Source: Mallotus nudiflorus
Taxonomy: Eukaryota > Streptophyta > Magnoliopsida > Malpighiales > Euphorbiaceae
Assembly: GCA_947683625.1 (NCBI GenBank)
Contig: CANTUR010000286.1
Location: 186,001 to 250,000, forward strand
Direction of reading: 5' to 3'
Length of the DNA: 64,000 nt
Part shown: one piece after another, positions 22,241 through 36,007 of the stretch
Position numbering within the stretch: the stretch's first letter is position 1
Layout: each line of letters begins with the position of its first letter
Made by a program: the position numbers and the translations under genes
The notes under the pieces: model-generated
The model's input: the letters and a program-made list of their open reading frames with translations, nothing else
Databases searched by the model: none
What the model was told of the DNA's origin: nothing

Positions 22241-24290
22241 TTTTCAAAAAATCTTTTCATTTCAATGATCCTTTCTAGCTGATTGGATACAATGAATGCT
22301 TGAATACCAATTCAGCAAAATTCAACAAAGCAATTAATTGTTTTACACCATGAAAGGAATCATTCAATTTCAGCAGACAACAAACTACGGCCTCCTTGGC
22401 CTATTTTTGTCCACGGTAAACCTATGCAATTGACTTGTTTTGTTGATCGCTTTTCTTTTACAGTGGTGTGTTCTTTCCTTTTTTTTTTTTTTTACTCTTG
22501 TTTTCACTTCATTGTTTTCCTTGCTCTCGATTACATTATTTCCTTTTTAATCAAACTTAATAAAAAATTGAAAACAAGTAGAGTTCATGGAGGGTAGATC
22601 TAAGATGAATCATTCTAAATAATAAGATCAAGGTCTGATTTCAAAAAGAATTATTTTTGCTTAATAGAAATTACCAGTAAACAATTGAATAAGAAAACTT
22701 GAATATGCAATCAATAATTGCAAGAGAGTTGGAAGAATTATTATTATTGTTATTATTTCTTTTATTGCCAGTGAACAAAATGAGATGAAAAAAAAAATTT
22801 TTTTGCTAAGAAATCTTAGATTTCTGAATTTGATTTTACTTTGTTCAAGAAATGATGAAGTTTGTCTTTAATTTCGTTTATTCTTTTTTATTTCTTCTTC
22901 TTTAGTAGAAATTGTTAATCTTTAAGAGGAGAGCAAAGAAAACTAATGATTTATACAAGTTAAATTAATGATAAATAAGGCTTGGCAACTAAAGCTGAAA
23001 AAATAAACATCATTGCTTAAGAGAAGCACCATTGCAAGATCACTCATATCATAAACCAAGCAAATTTCATATTAGACGACGACAAAAGACATAAAGATAA
23101 TTTGGAATCTTAGAAGATCGGATACATTTAATAACAACAAAAATGCCAACTCACTCCTGACTCCAATTTGTTTGAGAAAATATTCATTGACGGTAATGGT
23201 GATTGTGAGAATAATAATTGTAACTGCAGAAAGGAGAAATAATTGAAGAAAGATGATATAAATGAAATAAAATCATTTTGTAATTTTTTCATTTTATTCC
23301 TATTTTTATTTGCTATTCATATGAAGTACAAATCGACATTTGAAAAAAAATGATAATGAACAAAAAAAGGAAAATAAAGTTTTTTTCATTTACAAAAAAG
23401 TTAATGAACATTGGATTTCAAATTTTGACTTTTCTTTATTCAAAAAGTGATGGTTTAAGTCTTTAGAGGCTAAAGAAGATAATCGCTTAATGATCTAGAG
23501 TAAAATATATTAAGTTCAAATTAATTAAAGATAACTTTTGAATAGTTAATATTACATTGTGCTTATATTTAGTTAGGAATTCATTAGTTCAACTTTATAA
23601 GGTGAGAGTACATAAAATTATATTAATAATTGAATTAATTAAATTATCTTATTATTGTTTGAGAAAAAATTAAAGGAATTTAAGTGGTAAGCATCGTATA
23701 CATGATCAGAGTTAGATTGTAATGTTAAAATTTTAAGTTTATATTTGATCTACGAGAAAAGTGAAATTCTAATGCATTGTATCAAATCGTTGTTTAATTC
23801 CTAAGTTAATTTAGTTTTGTTTAAATTAATTTTACTAAAGTTCAATTTTATTTTAATTGTTTCAACTCTAAGTGATTTATTTAAATAAGTAATTAACTAA
23901 GTGAAATAATATTTAATAATTAATCTCTATTTAGATGGCACTTTCACTTAATTATAAGTTTGTGGAATGCTTGTCAAATTTCTCTTAAAGTATATATTAA
24001 TTAGTTGATGAGATACTTAAGTTAAAAAATATAAAATATGAATATTTAAATATCATAAAAAAAATTTATAGAATTAATTTTATTGTTAGGTAAAATTATA
24101 ACTACTAAAATTGTACTTTTTCCAAAATAATTATTGTCCTTTTAACTTTTCTTATTTCGATTTGCGAGTAGTGGAATTAGTGTCTTCCTTATCTTCTTGC
24201 CATTTCTTGTCTCCCACTCATTTGTTCCATCACTTTCAAAATAAATTGCAATACCCCACCACATCAGAGTTGTCACTGCGTCTGGTACCC

Positions 24291-24365
24291 ATGGCAGAAA
24301 CTCCATGGATAGGGGGATGGAAATTTCTTTATCATCAACCCTTTATACATATACTTTTTATTTAA
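24291..24365 (+). other. Short ATG frame identical in both duplication copies
   Basis: A short frame beginning MAETPWIGGWKFLYHQPF lies in a less AT-rich patch (24180-24330) and is identical at 60647-60721. It is too short and too recently duplicated for identity to show selection. It may be the first exon of a lost gene. No family recognised. Confidence 0.2.
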
Positions 24366-24884
24366 TTTTAATTATTCGCATAAATATAATTAAATAAAAA
24401 TTAATTTAATTATATATACTTATATAAATTAATGTACTAATAAAATATATAAACGTACATTAAAAATAAATTTTCAATATGTATAGAATAAAAATAAAAC
24501 CGTTAAGTTAATTTCTTTTTAATTATAATTATCAATATATTATATGTATAAATGTACAAAAATTAGTCAAAGATTTTAATTAAATAATGATTAAGTTAAT
24601 AATTTATAATTTTTTTTGGAGAGATAACAATTTATATTTTCATTTCTATAAATTTAACCTATTAAATATTTGATTTCGCAAAGTTTAGCATGTACTTAAT
24701 ATGTGTGCTGCATGGAGAGAACTTAAGCTGATATTAATAATAATTTTTAAAATTATAAAAGTAAAAAATAAAATTTTTTAATTATAATACCGTTGTTCTT
24801 TAATTAATAATTAAAAATAAATTTTAATTTGATTTCTTTTCTTTTACAGTTGTGTTTTCTTTTTTTTTTCTCCTCTTATGGTAT

Positions 24885-25394
24885 TGTTAGAAATTTTATT
24901 ATATTTTGGACTATAATTAATTGTGAGACATTTTGATTTGTAAAATTGACTGAATAAATATAGTTTAAGTAAATGTATAAGGAAGTTCAATTCATATTTA
25001 AAGTGATAATTTGTGTTATGAATTTATATACATTTTAATGAAATGATATGATAAGGCGGTAAGTGTAGGTCTAATTCTTCTAGAATTATTAATGATTAAA
25101 TCTAGAAGATTTTTTATATAAAGGTTAAGGTCCCTTCTTCATTCTATGAATCTAATTTTCTATCTTGTCTCATTGATAACCGTCTTTGTGTGAGAATGAT
25201 AGAAGAGGAAGATTTGGTATTCTATTTTCTCAATACTTATTATTCTATTTTATTATTTCTATTGTAATTATATATTCGAGATGAGATATCTGCATCGACA
25301 ATAAAAAAGATAAGTAATTGCTTCCTCTAAATTAACTACTATCATATTATTTGATGTTTTAAATTTATGTACTAGATCCTATAATTTTTTTACG
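24885..25394 (+). repeat. 5' LTR of the non-coding element
   Basis: 510 bp, starting TGTTAGAAATTT. Same length as its duplicate at 61242-61751. The terminal bases are CG where CA is expected. Confidence 0.85.
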
Positions 25395-25396
25395 TG

Positions 25397-25408
25397 TGAT
25401 ATCAGAGC
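25397..25408 (+). promoter_or_regulatory. Primer binding site of the non-coding element
   Basis: TGATATCAGAGC differs at one base from the usual tRNA-iMet complement and lies two bases after the LTR. Confidence 0.85.
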
Positions 25409-28400
25409 TTAGATTGTACATAAATTTAAAACTCTAAATTAATTTATTATGATTTGTTAATATGATTTTGTGATTGAATTAAAGGAAATAGGTTAACACA
25501 TGTCGTTATATAATTTTTATAAATTTTTAAATTGATCGATATGTTGAATTAATATGAATGATATGTATTTAAAATGTTAAATGAAGTGACGGTCACATTA
25601 ATTAAAAGCATGTGAAACCAAATCTAAACATGTTTCTTGTGCGTTTGGTTTCAAGAATTTGTATATACAAATTGTTAATGGGATAGTTAATGATCCATGG
25701 TTCTTGAGATTTTAAATAAATTCATAACTAATGGGTACAGTTTCGTGGGTGCTGAACTGAATTATACCTTAATGTAGGCATGTGGCCATAATTTTTGTCT
25801 TCCCTGTGAATATTATCTTGTGTCTTTTGTGCTGAATCAAAGGTTCGGCGATAATAAACTTGGCTCATATGAAGTAGAAAGCCAAAGTAGTTAATAAAAA
25901 AAAAAAAAAAGAGGTGCGATTGCTGGTAGTGTTTTACTAATCAAGAAAGGCGCTAAACTACTTCCAAAGCTTGGTCCCCGTGGCTAGATATGATTTCTCT
26001 GAGTATTTTAAATTCTCATAATTGTATGTAACTTCTTTTGTCTTTTGTCAGTTCACTTATATGTTGCTCTATGATCACCTTTATTAATTAAAGGCATTGG
26101 TTTCTAGTCACATTTGGTGCATTCCATTGGATTTTATTTTTCGGAAGATTTTTTAATTTCATGATTTAATGAATTTTCAATTTATGGGGTTTATAAACTG
26201 TTTCATGAAATCATAATTCATATGAATTTTTTTTTCTTAGATAATTTGAAAAACGTTGTTGTAATATTGGAATTCTATTGAAATTTAATTTTCTTATTTT
26301 AAATATTAACATTAGATTTGAGCTTTAAGTTTTTATCCAAATCTAATTTGGATTTTTAATATTATTTTATTTAATTAAAAGATTTAGATAATTTTAAAAA
26401 TAAAAGGGGAGCACAAGTCCTATTTTAACTAGGATTATTGATTAGTGTGGTCAAACTTGTAAGTTCACTTATTTAATGCTTTCCTTGAGTAATAAACATA
26501 ATTTATGTTTTAAAATGAGAAAATTTTATATAATTAGGTCTGAATTAATATTTTGAGTGTTGAAAATTAATTAATTTAATTGGTATATAAGATCAATAAA
26601 TAGAATTTTGTGATCATATTATACATGATGAATGGTTATGTATGACACTAGTGAGTTTGTGATGTTATATGATTTAATCATTTATAAAATTACATCTCTC
26701 AAAATAAATATTAATTATGTATGTTTGGATATAAGAGATTTTATTACGGATTTGATTTTGGATCAAATTGTTGTTTGGCAATTGTGTTGGTGTGGGTTTG
26801 AAATAACATTTAATGACATGTTATTTAATATCATTACATTTGAAGTTTAAAATTTTCAAATCAAATCGTTGCATCCAAATGTGAGGTTAATTTATTTTAA
26901 ATTTATATTTGAGAGTAATAAATGATATTCATATCGCTTGCTGAGCATGTAAAGAGGTGCAACCATATAAGATATGCTTGGGATATCTTACTATACATAC
27001 ATGGTTTAAATTATGCATATATTTATTCTTATATTTGTGCATAAAATTGGAAAATCATTTTCATGTGAGTTGTGAAAAGTTATTCATTAAACATGCGATT
27101 ATTTAAAATCATGAATTAATAATTATTTATACTCATGTTGGTGAGTTGTGATATAAGTGTTACTATCTACTCTTAAGTTTGTTTACATGGCATAATTGCA
27201 ATAAAATGAGTGTTTTATGTTCAAAGTTTATGTGTTTGGGCATATATTTAACAATAGAGATACAATTGTGACTAGTATCTCATATGTGTGATTTTATGCA
27301 TACATTTGTGTTTAGTATGCATATTACTAATGGGCTTTTGAGAAATTCCTAATTGAAAAAATTGTATAGGTTAATGTGAATGTTACCACCAAAGTGGAAC
27401 ATTAATTGAGACTTGTATAATTATTTTTAATTTTTGCGAATGAATAATTTCTGAAATAGTATATATAATAATCTGTCCAAAGGAGGTTATTATGTGTATT
27501 GGTTTAGAAATCGTATGGGGATTATATTATATATAATTACTTGCCCAAAGGGGATTGTTGTATAGTGTGTAGGGACTAATATGAAGCATTTATGTTTTGG
27601 GAGTGCTCTAGTTTAGAGGTTCCATCTGCCCAAAGAGGATGATTTTCTTGAATATTAGAGAGTTCTTATTTGTGAGCTTCATATGAAATATACTATTGCA
27701 TATGCATGTTCTTCCTAAAGAATAACATGTAGTGACGTCAGAATTCTTTTGATGAAAAATTCTACTATATGGATATATTCTGCCCAAAAGTGAATATGTG
27801 GTGATGCTAGAATTTGTCCAAATAAAAAAAAATAGCCAGAATGATACTTCTAAGCTCTTGAAGCTTATATATTATCCATTAGTAAATACATACTTTTGTG
27901 TTATCTTTGAACAATTTTTATGAGAATGAGACGCAATATTGAGATGCGTAATTGCATAAAATTCTATAACTTTTAGAATTTTGTATTTGTATTAAGAATA
28001 AATATCTATAGTTTATATGCTTGCCTTTAAGCATTGTGAAAGTAAATTTGGTGTAATTACTTGTGTTATTTGTGATATTTTTAACTTCATATTTTATAAA
28101 TTGATGTTGTTTTGAATATTGATTTGTATTAAATATTATACATTTAAGAATATATTAAAGGGGTGAGATTTTTATTATTTTAGTTTTATATATTTTTTGG
28201 GTATATTATATATGTGGGAGTTTTGAGATTATGTATTAAAGTAAATTTTAAATATTTTTTTTTGTTGTAAAATTATTATATATATTTAATATTTTTTTTA
28301 TTATTTTTAGTATTAAATTAATTTGAAATTTGCTTTTATTAAAATTATTTATTTATTTATTTTTTAACTTCTTTAAATTTTCTTTTTCATTTGATATGGG

Positions 28401-30672
28401 TGAGCTTTTAGTACTTCTAGTACTTATTTTTATTAAAATTTTATTTGATGTGTGAAGCAAATATTCTCGCAAATAGGGTGAGAATTATAACATTTTGGAT
28501 TATTTGCTAAATATTTGCAAAAGTGTGAATAAATTTTAATTGATTAATTTTGAGATTTTAAATGAGTTTATTAAAAGAAACCTTAAAGTTTTTGAGTTGA
28601 CAGAATATTTTTAATTTATTAATATTTTATGCTTCATAACTTTCAAAGTCTAATGTGTATTAGTTTCTCTCTGTTGCATATTGTGTAATTTTGTGAAAAT
28701 AAATTTTTTGCTAATATTGTTGAAGAGTTTATTTGATCTTGCTATTCCTATGAATAATGAGGTGCTTGTTAATGAAATGTTTATTGTGAAATTAATGGTA
28801 AGAAAAATGTGTTATATAGTTCATATTGTTAGAAAGAAAATTACTCATTGGTTATTTTTTGTTTATTTTCTTTGAGAATTTATGTGATAAATGTTAAAAT
28901 AATCCTCTATAAATTATTGAGGAGTATGAGAATTGACTAAACTTTATGTTTAAGGATTATAATAATAAAGTACTCTCATACATTTTGTGGTGATTTATTC
29001 ATAAATGTTAGTGTATTTTAACTAGTATTATTGTTTGATATATGTAAATACATCATTCTTAAATGTTAATGTGTTGAGATGGTTAATGAATTTTCCAAAA
29101 ATTAATTTTATAAGGTTGAGGATTGTTGCACTTATGAAATTGAAATTGAAATTTTGCATAGTGCATAGTTGAGTGATTTAAAGAAAATATAAGTTGGTGC
29201 ATTTATATTTGTTGGCTAGTGGGAGATAATTTTTTATTTTCTTATCCACTTTACAAAATACTAAATGGAGGTGTTTAATTTTTCATCATTAGCGGTTTAG
29301 AGAAATTTTAATTACTTTTTGTTTTTGAGTTTTGTCAAATATTAAACTTAATGTTTTGGTATCTTTCACAAAGTTTACGCTTAGTAAACTCAGCTTGAGA
29401 AAAAATGTTAATATTAAATATTTATGAGAATTGTTATTATTGAGATGGAGTGATATTTATCCTCATCTAAAATATTTAAAGCATTTATGTGAGGTTTGTG
29501 AAATTATCTTTTGTGGGAGTGTTAAATATCTATGCATAAAATATTTATGTCACTTGCTAAATGTGCCACTTGTTATTAGTTGTGGAGTTATAAAAGAAAG
29601 TCTATTCTGAAATTTTATATGTTGAACTTTACTTATGAGCACATTTGGTGTTCTTCTAGTTTTCAACGATCAATAAGAATTTTTGGGCATATGTTATTTA
29701 AATGTCTCATTGTGAAGATTATTTCAGAAAAATTTAATTGGTAATAAGATTATAAGATTAAATTGCATAATAGCAATAATTGTTCATTCACCAATCAAAT
29801 TATATAAATACATGATATTTGTTAGAGATATGAATATTTAATTCACTTGATTAGTGGGAGTTTGTTGTTTATGGTCAAATACTTATGTTAAGTATCACCA
29901 TATGCATTGATTAGTGAGAGTTTATTATTTGTAGGTTTCCATATGTGTTTACTACTATCATATATATGCATGTGAGATGCACATTCATATGTGAATATGC
30001 CATGGTTTGATGATCATCATTTTATTTTGATTTTAAGAATATATTGAGTTTGCATGCAATAAATTACAATTAAAGTGTTAAGACATTTGTGTTTTCATCT
30101 TAAGCATGACCAATGATCATTACAAATATTTCTTTTATGTTTTTGAAAACAAATGGTGGTGTTTAGCCAGAAAAACTTAAGACATTTGTGTTCTAGTCTT
30201 AAGTATGATCTTTGGTTATTATATAAGTGTTTCCATTTGAGTTTAGGAAACAATTGTGCAGGGGTTTCCATTTGTATTTTTGGAAACAATTGGCTTTTCA
30301 AAGTCTGTGAATTTCTCTTGCTATTGTAAGCATGTGTGCGCTAAAGAGAAAATATTATGAGAACTGACAATGAAAATAGCATATTGATCACATTTGGATT
30401 GCTACTTTCTTGCTACACTTCCGTACCATAATTCATGTCAGTTAAGTCATTTATATTTGTGATTAGGGATTAGCTTTATGTCAATAAAGGACATGATTAC
30501 TGCCATAATTTGATATAGATGATTTAATGTGGACTAGATTATTATAAAGTGCATTTTCCTTAAACTATATATTTTTAAAAATTTATGGCCACATTTGTGT
30601 TTGTTGTTCAGTCTGGAGTCATTTTATAAAAGTTTTTCAAAATTAATAAAAACTCACAATTTATGTTGCCTA
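25409..30672 (+). other. Non-coding interior of the LTR element
   Basis: No gag, protease, integrase or RT motif was found. A motif close to TGCCCAAAGGGGAT recurs at about 27475, 27541, 27628 and 27780. A segment with ACATTTGTGTT...TCTTAAG is repeated at about 30085 and 30185, and GATTAGTG(G/A)GAGTTT occurs at about 29859 and 29908. These internal repeats suggest structure or former leader sequence, not protein. Confidence 0.6.
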
Positions 30673-30682
30673 AGTGGGATAA
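30673..30682 (+). promoter_or_regulatory. Polypurine tract of the non-coding element
   Basis: AGTGGGATAA precedes the 3' LTR and resembles the (T)GGGAGATT tract of the copia element at 43648. Confidence 0.6.
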
Positions 30683-31179
30683 TATTAGAAATTTTATTAT
30701 ATTTTGGGCTACTATTAATTGTGAGATGTTTTGATTTGTAAAACTGACTGAACAAATATAGTTTAAGTGAATATACGGGGAAGCCCAATTTATATTTAAA
30801 GTGATCATTTATGTTATGGGCTTTTATGCACTTTAATGGGATGGTATATTAAGGCGATAAGTGTAGGCCTAATCCTACTAGGATTATTAGAGGATTTTCT
30901 ATATAAAGGCTAAGGTCCCCTCTCCATCCTATGAATCTAATTTTCTGGCTTGTCCTATTAATAGCCGCCTTTGTGTGAGAAGGATATAAGAGGAAGATCT
31001 AGTCTTCTATTTTCTAAATACTAATTATTTTATTTTATTATTTCTATTGTAGTTACATATTAAAGATGAGATCTCTACATCGAACATGAAAAAATTATGC
31101 AATTGCTTCCGCTAAATTAACTACTATCATATTATTTGGTGTTTTAAATTTATGTACTAGATCCTATAATTTTCTTACG
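30683..31179 (+). repeat. 3' LTR of the non-coding element
   Basis: 497 bp, homologous along its length to 24885-25394 but visibly diverged (start TATTAG in place of TGTTAG). Confidence 0.85.
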
Positions 31180-31739
31180 GGAATCACCTTCTTTTCAATT
31201 CCTTTTCATTTCTTTTTAGTTTTGTTTTCTCTTCATTATTTTCTTTGCTCTCTATTACACTATTCCCTTTTCAGTCAAATTTAAGAAAAATTTAAAAATA
31301 AGTAGAGTTCATGGATGGTAGATTTAAGATGAATCATACAAAATAATATAATCAAAGTATGATTTCAGAAGAGTTATTTTTACCTAATAGAAAATACTAG
31401 CAAACAATTTAACAAAAAACTTGAATATGTAGTAAATTGATTCCAAAAAGGTAGAATCAGGAAGTGAGGATAATTGCAAGAGAGAGTTGGGAAAGTTATT
31501 GTTGTTATTATCATTATTTTCTTTTCTTTTATTGCCAGTGGAAAAAATTAGATGAAAAAAAAAAGAATGATTTTTTCATTCATAGAAAAGTTAATAAATC
31601 TTAAGTTATTGTTTAAGTGTTTGGAGACAAAAAGGAGAAAATCACTTAAAAGGTAAAATTAAAATAAATCACTTAGAAAGTAAAATTAAAATCTATAAAG
31701 TTCAATTTAAGTAGAGATATATATATATATATATATATA
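31180..31739. repeat. Partial copy of family A plus (TA)n
   Basis: 31190-31690 matches about 22490-23450 with deletions (shared GAGTTCATGG and GGTAGAT followed by TAAGATGAATCAT). It is the sequence beyond the non-coding element, so that element landed between two family A copies. (TA)n lies at about 31717-31740. Confidence 0.75.
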
Positions 31740-33303
31740 TTTAAGAAAAAAATATTTCATTAAACAACTCAAAAAAGAACATCCTCTATCAAAATTTTAC
31801 TAAGAAAAGTAGGCATGATATCTTAAATAGTGAGAGAATCACAACTAAAAGCTTTCTTAACTAATACATGAGCAGTTCTATTTACATTTATTTTAACAAA
31901 AGCAATAGAAGAATTTGAACAATAAACCTACTGTTGACGACAAAAGTCCAAAAGAACACCCATTTCTAAAATATCAATTTGGGAAGAATAAAATAGGTCA
32001 ACAACACCCTTAGCATCCATCTCGATAATAAGATTTGAAATTCCTAATGAAATAATCCATAGAATAACTTCTTTTAAACAACAAGCCTCCGCCATCAGAG
32101 AAAGAAACCTAAAAATACACTTCAAATAACCTTTAAGAAAAACACCTAAGGAATCTCTCAAAACCATTCCAAACCTAATTACTTTATGTTCAGCATCTAA
32201 TGCGGCATCAATATTTAATTTAACAAAAGGAGGAAGTGGAGATCTCCATTTTATAACAACCCTCTGAACTGAAGAAGAAGCCATAGAATTCACAATAATT
32301 TTTGCCCGATAAAAAGAAGATAACTCATCTAAAACTTGATGAATACACTGGCTTAGAGTGATAAAATGCTTATTCCATAACCAATTATTTCTCTGATTCC
32401 ATATTCCTTATAATAGTATACCAAATGCTCCATCACCTTTGAATTTAAAGTTTGTAACATGAAAAAGACCCAAAAAGCAAAATGTAACTCATCAATGCTT
32501 ACTAACTCAATTCCTGTCATATGCCAACACTTACTAGCAAATGGACAATCAATAAAAGATGAAAGAAATGCTCACCCAACTGAAAAAAAACAATAATAAT
32601 TATATTCAGTAATCCCTTTCAAAAATAAACATTCTCAAATAGGAATAAAATCATTACAGACCCGCCACATGAAGCTTTTCACTTTAGGAGGAACATCAAG
32701 CTTCCAAATATCACACGATAGGACATGTGCAGAAGTGTTTGGGAACATTTCAACAAAGGCTAACCTGTAACCCGACTTAACAAAGTACTACCTACGCTTA
32801 TCAAAATGCCAAATGCAAGAGTTATTAACACCTTCAACCCCACTCGAGAACTTCAAAATATTATCAACATCTTCTAAAACAAAAATCTCAAATAACAGCT
32901 CCAAATACCATTGTAATGAATTAAGAATCCACAAATCAAAATTTGTAAGGTCTTTTATATCAACTGGAATAGTGGTTTTTGCATGAAACCATTGGCATTA
33001 ATTAACCACGGATCCTTCCAAACCTTAATAGAATTGCCACCACCAATTCTCCATCTACAACCTTAAGAAATGATCGACTTAGACTTCCAAATGCTCCTCC
33101 ACACCGAGCTCAAATTTAAGCTTAAATTGGAATTTAAAAAATCTCCATTAGAGAAATATTTAGCTTTAAGGACTCTACATGAAAAAGCACTAGGCTTAGA
33201 AATTAAATGCCATCATTGCTTACTAAGCATAGCAAAGTTAAAGGAAAATAAATGGCAAAACCCCATATCTCCATTTTCTTTTCTTAAATATAGCTTCTCA
33301 TAG
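31740..33303 (-). pseudogene. LINE retrotransposon 3' end (RT C-terminus, zf-RVT, RNase H-like)
   Basis: Reading the minus strand from 33303: a frameshifted stretch with VLKAKYFSNGDFLN and VWRSIWKSKSII, then GCRWRIGGGNSIKVWKDPWL (about 33060-32995). This is followed by zinc-binding RT-associated text, including GSLMFLLK and CGGSVMI, and CWHMTGIEL (about 32535-32505). The best kept part is 32293-31928: KWRSPLPPFVKLNIDAALD, RFGMVLRDSLGVFLKG, AEACCLKEVILWIISLG and NLIIEMDAKGVVDLF, the RNase H-like domain common at plant LINE ends. The RT core and upstream parts are absent, fitting 5' truncation during target-primed insertion. Frameshifts and stops show it is dead. Confidence 0.85.
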
Positions 33304-33682
33304 TTACCGAGAACTCTCATCCCCCAAGTACCACGATCTAGTACTCAAGTACTAAAATGTGGTACTTTTGAGTTTCGAATCTCTTTGGTACTCGATCTAA
33401 ATCTCCAAAAATAGAGTACTAATTTTTTTGAAAGATTAAAATATTAATAAGTAATAAAGGCTAAAAAATAAGCCAATAAAAAAGAACATTTCCCATTCCT
33501 AACTAATAACAATTCCTTAAATTTCAAAATGCACAAAAACCATCAAATGCAAGAGAGAACAAGATGCCGAGGAAGAAAACATTAAAGAAATTAAGTTGTC
33601 TCCAAGTAACTTGATAAAATTACTAATTTATGAACTTCTTATGGTTTTCCAACTATATTTTGTATTGCTATTATGCATGAAC
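33304..33682. other. Spacer, nothing recognised
   Basis: AT-rich; contains short GTACT-type repeats at 33335-33420. No coding or element ends seen. Confidence 0.5.
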
Positions 33683-35921
33683 TGTTAGTATATATGTGTC
33701 CTAAAGCCATTCTTGTATTTAATAATGACATTGTTAATTATCCCATTAATAATATAATATTCATTTAAATAAAGAGTTTATTTATTTAATTATTAACCCT
33801 TTAGCATTATGTTAAATATGTTTATTATCAAGAGTTCATAATATGAGTTATAAATTTATTTAGTACATATGCTATAAATAGTTCATAATTGAATAATTAA
33901 TAATTGGGTAATATTAATTAGACTATCACCTCTATCTATTTTCCTTAATTAGTATGTGATACTAATAATGGGAGGTAGTAAGTCTTATGCTACCTGATAT
34001 GAGATATCATAATAGACATGTAGATACTCATACGATGAGTGGATCAAACATGACGTTAGATTTGTGATCGCACGGATATTCACTTATAGTCAACAATCAC
34101 AGTTTAGGTCATGATGGTGCATATAATCCTTTAACTTAAAGTGACAGGGTCATCCACATTTGAGTGATTAGAGTTTGTTACCGCTTACATACTTGAGTTT
34201 ATCACACATGGGTATATGGCATGTGGTGGCTCTAGTCAGTTAAATGTAGGGATGATTGTTTGACCAAAATGAGATTCATTGCCTGGAGTGAACCAGGATA
34301 AGATCCTATGTTTCTGACTTTGTTCTTAATGAATAAGTTCTTAGCCAAAACACACATGACACAAGCTAAAAGAGTTTTAGTGTTAGAAAGTGTTTCTAGT
34401 ACTTATCATGTTTTATTAAGAGTAGAACTTGAGATGAGCATAAGTGATAAAGCTATTGGAGTTTGACTGTACCATGACTCTAGCCTATATCGGAATCTTC
34501 TAATAAAGGGATTATAGTGCATAGTAATTAATACCAAAGGGTTCATGTGTATTGATAAATGCATTCATATCTAATTGGGTAGTTATGATATCGATGCTAG
34601 GGGTCACTCACAACTTATGAGAACTAAATGTGAATATGAGATTTTCACATTTAGACTTGAAAGAGTTTCAAATATTATCAAGTGTTAATATTATCTTCTC
34701 ATTGCCAATTAGATATAAACCTAGTAAGTCACACTTAAAAAGTTTTTCCATATCTCTATATATTAATCTAATTATTGATTAAAGAGTTTAACCAATTAAT
34801 TAAGATTAATGGACTGGATTTATGCTTATAGCAATGATTCTAGCATATCATGAAATCTAATTTCAAAGAAAGATTTAATTACTAATTTGTGCTTAATTAA
34901 TATGAGATATTAATTAAGATATTAAATTAATAATAGATATATGTTGTTTCTTAATTACTTTGATTAATGGCCTAAGTGTGATGGGCCTAGGCCCAAAAGA
35001 GTTTTGGACCAAAGATTAAATCAAGTTGTTGATTAAGCCTATTATCCTTATTTAAGCACACTTGTGAGTTGGAATGGGCTTTGGGTCAAGGGTTTGCTCA
35101 ATGCTTTAAGCTCACTTAAATAATGGAATGGGTTTTTGGACAAAGTGTTGGCCTAATGGATTAGCCCAAATCCATTAAGAGCTTTATTAATTAATTTTAT
35201 AAATTAAATCATTATAAGGATATATATATATGGACATGCGTAAGTCTATGGTGATGTAGAGAATTTGCAATAATTATAATCTCTACATCTATTTTGGACT
35301 TCAGTGATTTATTTATTTGTTAATAAATCGAGGCATGTGTCATGTGTCAATTGAAGGGAAAAGTCAACTTTCTCTACACTTAATCTTCACCAAGTATATC
35401 TAAAAGCAAAAAGTAAGACATTTAAAAGGGGAGATGAGAAGAAAAACATAGAGAAAACATAAGGAAGAAAAGAAAAAGAAACACATATCCAAAGAAAGCT
35501 AAAAAGGCTCTTGCAAAAGGATTGGGTTGGGTTGGTGTAAGCTTAAGAGGTCAATTGAGAGGGGAATCTTATCACCACTTAATCAAGGCAAGATGGAGAT
35601 ATAGTGGAGCTTGGTGTCTCAAGCTACAGGCCTCATATGTGGGAGGCTTGAAGAGATTGACTCAAGAGTTAAAACAATGGAGGCCATCCATTGTAGTATA
35701 TTCAATGTGGTCTAAATCAAACACTTGGAAATTGGTAAGTATTCCACAACTTATAATTTCCTAAGTTGATTTTATCTTAATTTGGATATTAGCTATATGT
35801 TAAGTGCAAATTGGATCTTAGGGTTTGGAATTCTAAATGAGATTTAAGGCTATTTGAGCAAATTTTTGAATTTAGCTCTACTTTGTATTTGATGTCTAAA
35901 TTGTATAATTGATTACTTTCA
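33683..35921 (+). repeat. Copia LTR with primer site, element otherwise lost
   Basis: 2239 bp, starting TGTTAGTATATATG and ending TTACTTTCA. It is a diverged relative of the LTRs at 36281-38440: shared order includes TTAATTAGACTATCACCTCT, GGGTATATGGCATGTGGTGG and GATATCGATGCTAGGGGTCA. The primer site and about 85 bases of leader follow, then a minisatellite; no gag or pol of this copy remains. So it is a truncated 5' end and not a clean solo LTR. Confidence 0.88.
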
Positions 35922-35922
35922 G

Positions 35923-35934
35923 TTGTATCAGAGC
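35923..35934 (+). promoter_or_regulatory. Degenerate tRNA-iMet primer site
   Basis: TTGTATCAGAGC, one base from TGGTATCAGAGC, directly after the LTR. Confidence 0.8.
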
Positions 35935-36007
35935 TCCTTTTTGCACTTAACACATGCTAATTGATTTATAATTGCAAGTGTTATAACTAAACTGGGCATT
36001 TTAGGGT

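Larger units (their letters stand above)
22580..27220. repeat. Segmental duplication A, copy 1
   Basis: Nearly identical over 4.6 kb to 58821-63560. Start junction AGAGTTCATGGAGGG; end junction TGTTTTATGT. Differences are scattered single bases, small indels and one 103 bp insertion in the other copy. It carries the left half of the non-coding LTR element at 24885. Its 22580-24075 part also has diverged partial copies at 31300-31690 and 51769-52680. Confidence 0.93.
24885..31179 (+). mobile_element. Non-coding LTR retrotransposon (LARD-like, copia type ends)
   Basis: LTRs at 24885-25394 and 30683-31179 share text from (T)TTAGAAATTTTATTATAT through TACTAGATCCTATAATTTT. A tRNA-iMet type primer site (TGATATCAGAGC) follows the 5' LTR, and AGTGGGATAA precedes the 3' LTR, as in copia elements. 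Flanks GGTAT (24880-24884) and GGAAT (31180-31184) are a one-mismatch target duplication. The 5.3 kb interior has no recognisable gag or pol on either strand and no frame above about 70 codons, so it would depend on proteins from another element. Extreme decay of a coding copia is the alternative. Confidence 0.8.

Noticed and set aside
33070..33303. 77-codon plus-strand frame
   Set aside because: It is the antisense of LINE RT C-terminal sequence readable on the minus strand.
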